This document shows, piece after piece, positions 6,024 through 6,398 of a stretch of DNA of 6,398 bases. Position 1 is the first letter of the stretch; each line of letters starts with the position of its first letter. The position numbers were made by a program, and so were the translations under genes. The stretch is from NCBI GenBank assembly GCA_937876495.1, contig CALEGL010000157.1, positions 1 through 6,398 of the forward strand, written 5' to 3'. The stretch comes from an uncultured Bifidobacterium sp. Its GTDB lineage: Bacteria; Actinomycetota; Actinomycetes; Actinomycetales; Bifidobacteriaceae. The notes below the pieces were generated by a model. The model worked only from the letters and a program-made list of their open reading frames with translations, was not told the DNA's origin and did no database searches.

Positions 6024-6398
6024 ATGTCCCAGACAGCGATCGTCCTCGTCACACTCGCCGTCCTCACCGTGACGCTTGTCGCCGTCGCGGTCGGCATCCG
6101 TCTGTGGCATCGGCGACGCGTCGTCGTCTCGCTGTTGTCGCGGATACGCGACCGCGTCCACTACGCCTTCGTCATCAACCCCTCCAAACCGCAGGCCGAG
6201 GAGAGACGCCGCCACATCGAGGAGTTCTGCCGTTCTCACCGCATCCGCGACGTCGAGTTCATCGAGCCACAGCTCGACAAGGACGGCGGCGCCTGCGCCC
6301 GCGAGGCGCTGGAGCACGGGGCCGGCGTGGTCATCGCCGTGGGTGGAGGCGGCACGGTGCGGCCGGCGGGGAGCGCGACGGACGGAACCGGCCACCGC
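6024..6398 (+). CDS. Diacylglycerol/lipid kinase-like protein with N-terminal membrane anchor, 5' part only
   Basis: The frame opens at ATG 6024 and stays open for 125 codons to the window end. Residues 4-26 form one hydrophobic segment followed by a basic stretch (RLWHRRR), so the protein is probably anchored with its domain in the cytoplasm. VHYAFVINPSKPQ (45-57) is the start of a DAGK catalytic domain (nucleotide-binding INP motif), and a glycine-rich GGGGTVR at 107-113 sits where the family has GGDGTVR. Such enzymes phosphorylate diacylglycerol or related lipids using ATP. At the GGDGT position the aspartate is replaced by glycine (GGC at 6348-6350), and the next residues, PAGSATD, depart from the usual A-V-A-x-x-L pattern. 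This is within 50 bases of the sequence end, so base-call errors are possible. Start choice rests on the family N-terminus and a -10-like box; no ribosome binding site is seen. It diverges from serS. Confidence 0.82.
   Translation, partial: MSQTAIVLVTLAVLTVTLVAVAVGIRLWHRRRVVVSLLSRIRDRVHYAFVINPSKPQAEERRRHIEEFCRSHRIRDVEFIEPQLDKDGGACAREALEHGAGVVIAVGGGGTVRPAGSATDGTGHR

Noticed and set aside
5865..6395. 176-codon minus-strand frame opposite the right-edge lipid kinase gene
   Set aside because: The plus-strand frame has a membrane anchor and DAGK motifs; the minus-strand frame has none and has random-like composition.
1..6398. CRISPR arrays, insertion sequences or phage genes
   Set aside because: I saw no regularly spaced repeats, transposase or integrase motifs, or terminal inverted repeats on either strand.

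Overview
The window is high-GC DNA with actinobacterial character. The evidence is a seryl-tRNA synthetase of actinobacterial type, strong G/C bias at third codon positions, sparse Shine-Dalgarno sites, and two genes with -10-like boxes placed for leaderless transcription. I would guess an Actinomycetales or Micrococcales-like organism, but the genus cannot be fixed by eye. Almost everything reads on the minus strand; only the gene at the right edge reads on the plus strand.

Layout from right to left, in the direction of transcription of most genes. At 6024-6398 (+) is the 5' part of a membrane-anchored diacylglycerol/lipid kinase-like gene. It is divergent from serS (5860-4574, -), with 163 bp between them. 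serS is followed on the same strand by tRNA-Ser(UGA) (4417-4334, -) and then a strong intrinsic terminator (about 4289-4328). That block is ordinary translation housekeeping, with the synthetase next to one of its own tRNAs.

After the terminator lies a 16-bp operator-like palindrome (4223-4238). It is followed by three co-directional genes: a COG2334/APH-fold small-molecule kinase (4091 or 4145 to 2979, -), an APC-superfamily permease resembling the ethanolamine (EAT) group (2909-1404, -), and a class III PLP enzyme (1354 to beyond base 1, -). The PLP enzyme closely matches the ethanolamine-phosphate phospho-lyase / AGXT2L group rather than ordinary transaminases. It is cut by the left edge, probably within a few residues of its C-terminus.

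The main biological reading is that the three genes form one catabolic unit: import of an amino alcohol (ethanolamine is the best guess), ATP- or GTP-dependent O-phosphorylation by the kinase, and PLP-dependent elimination of phosphate and ammonia to give an aldehyde. This would be a cobalamin-independent alternative to ethanolamine ammonia-lyase. The individual activities are known from mammals and some bacteria. The assignment of this cassette and its control by the palindrome are inference.
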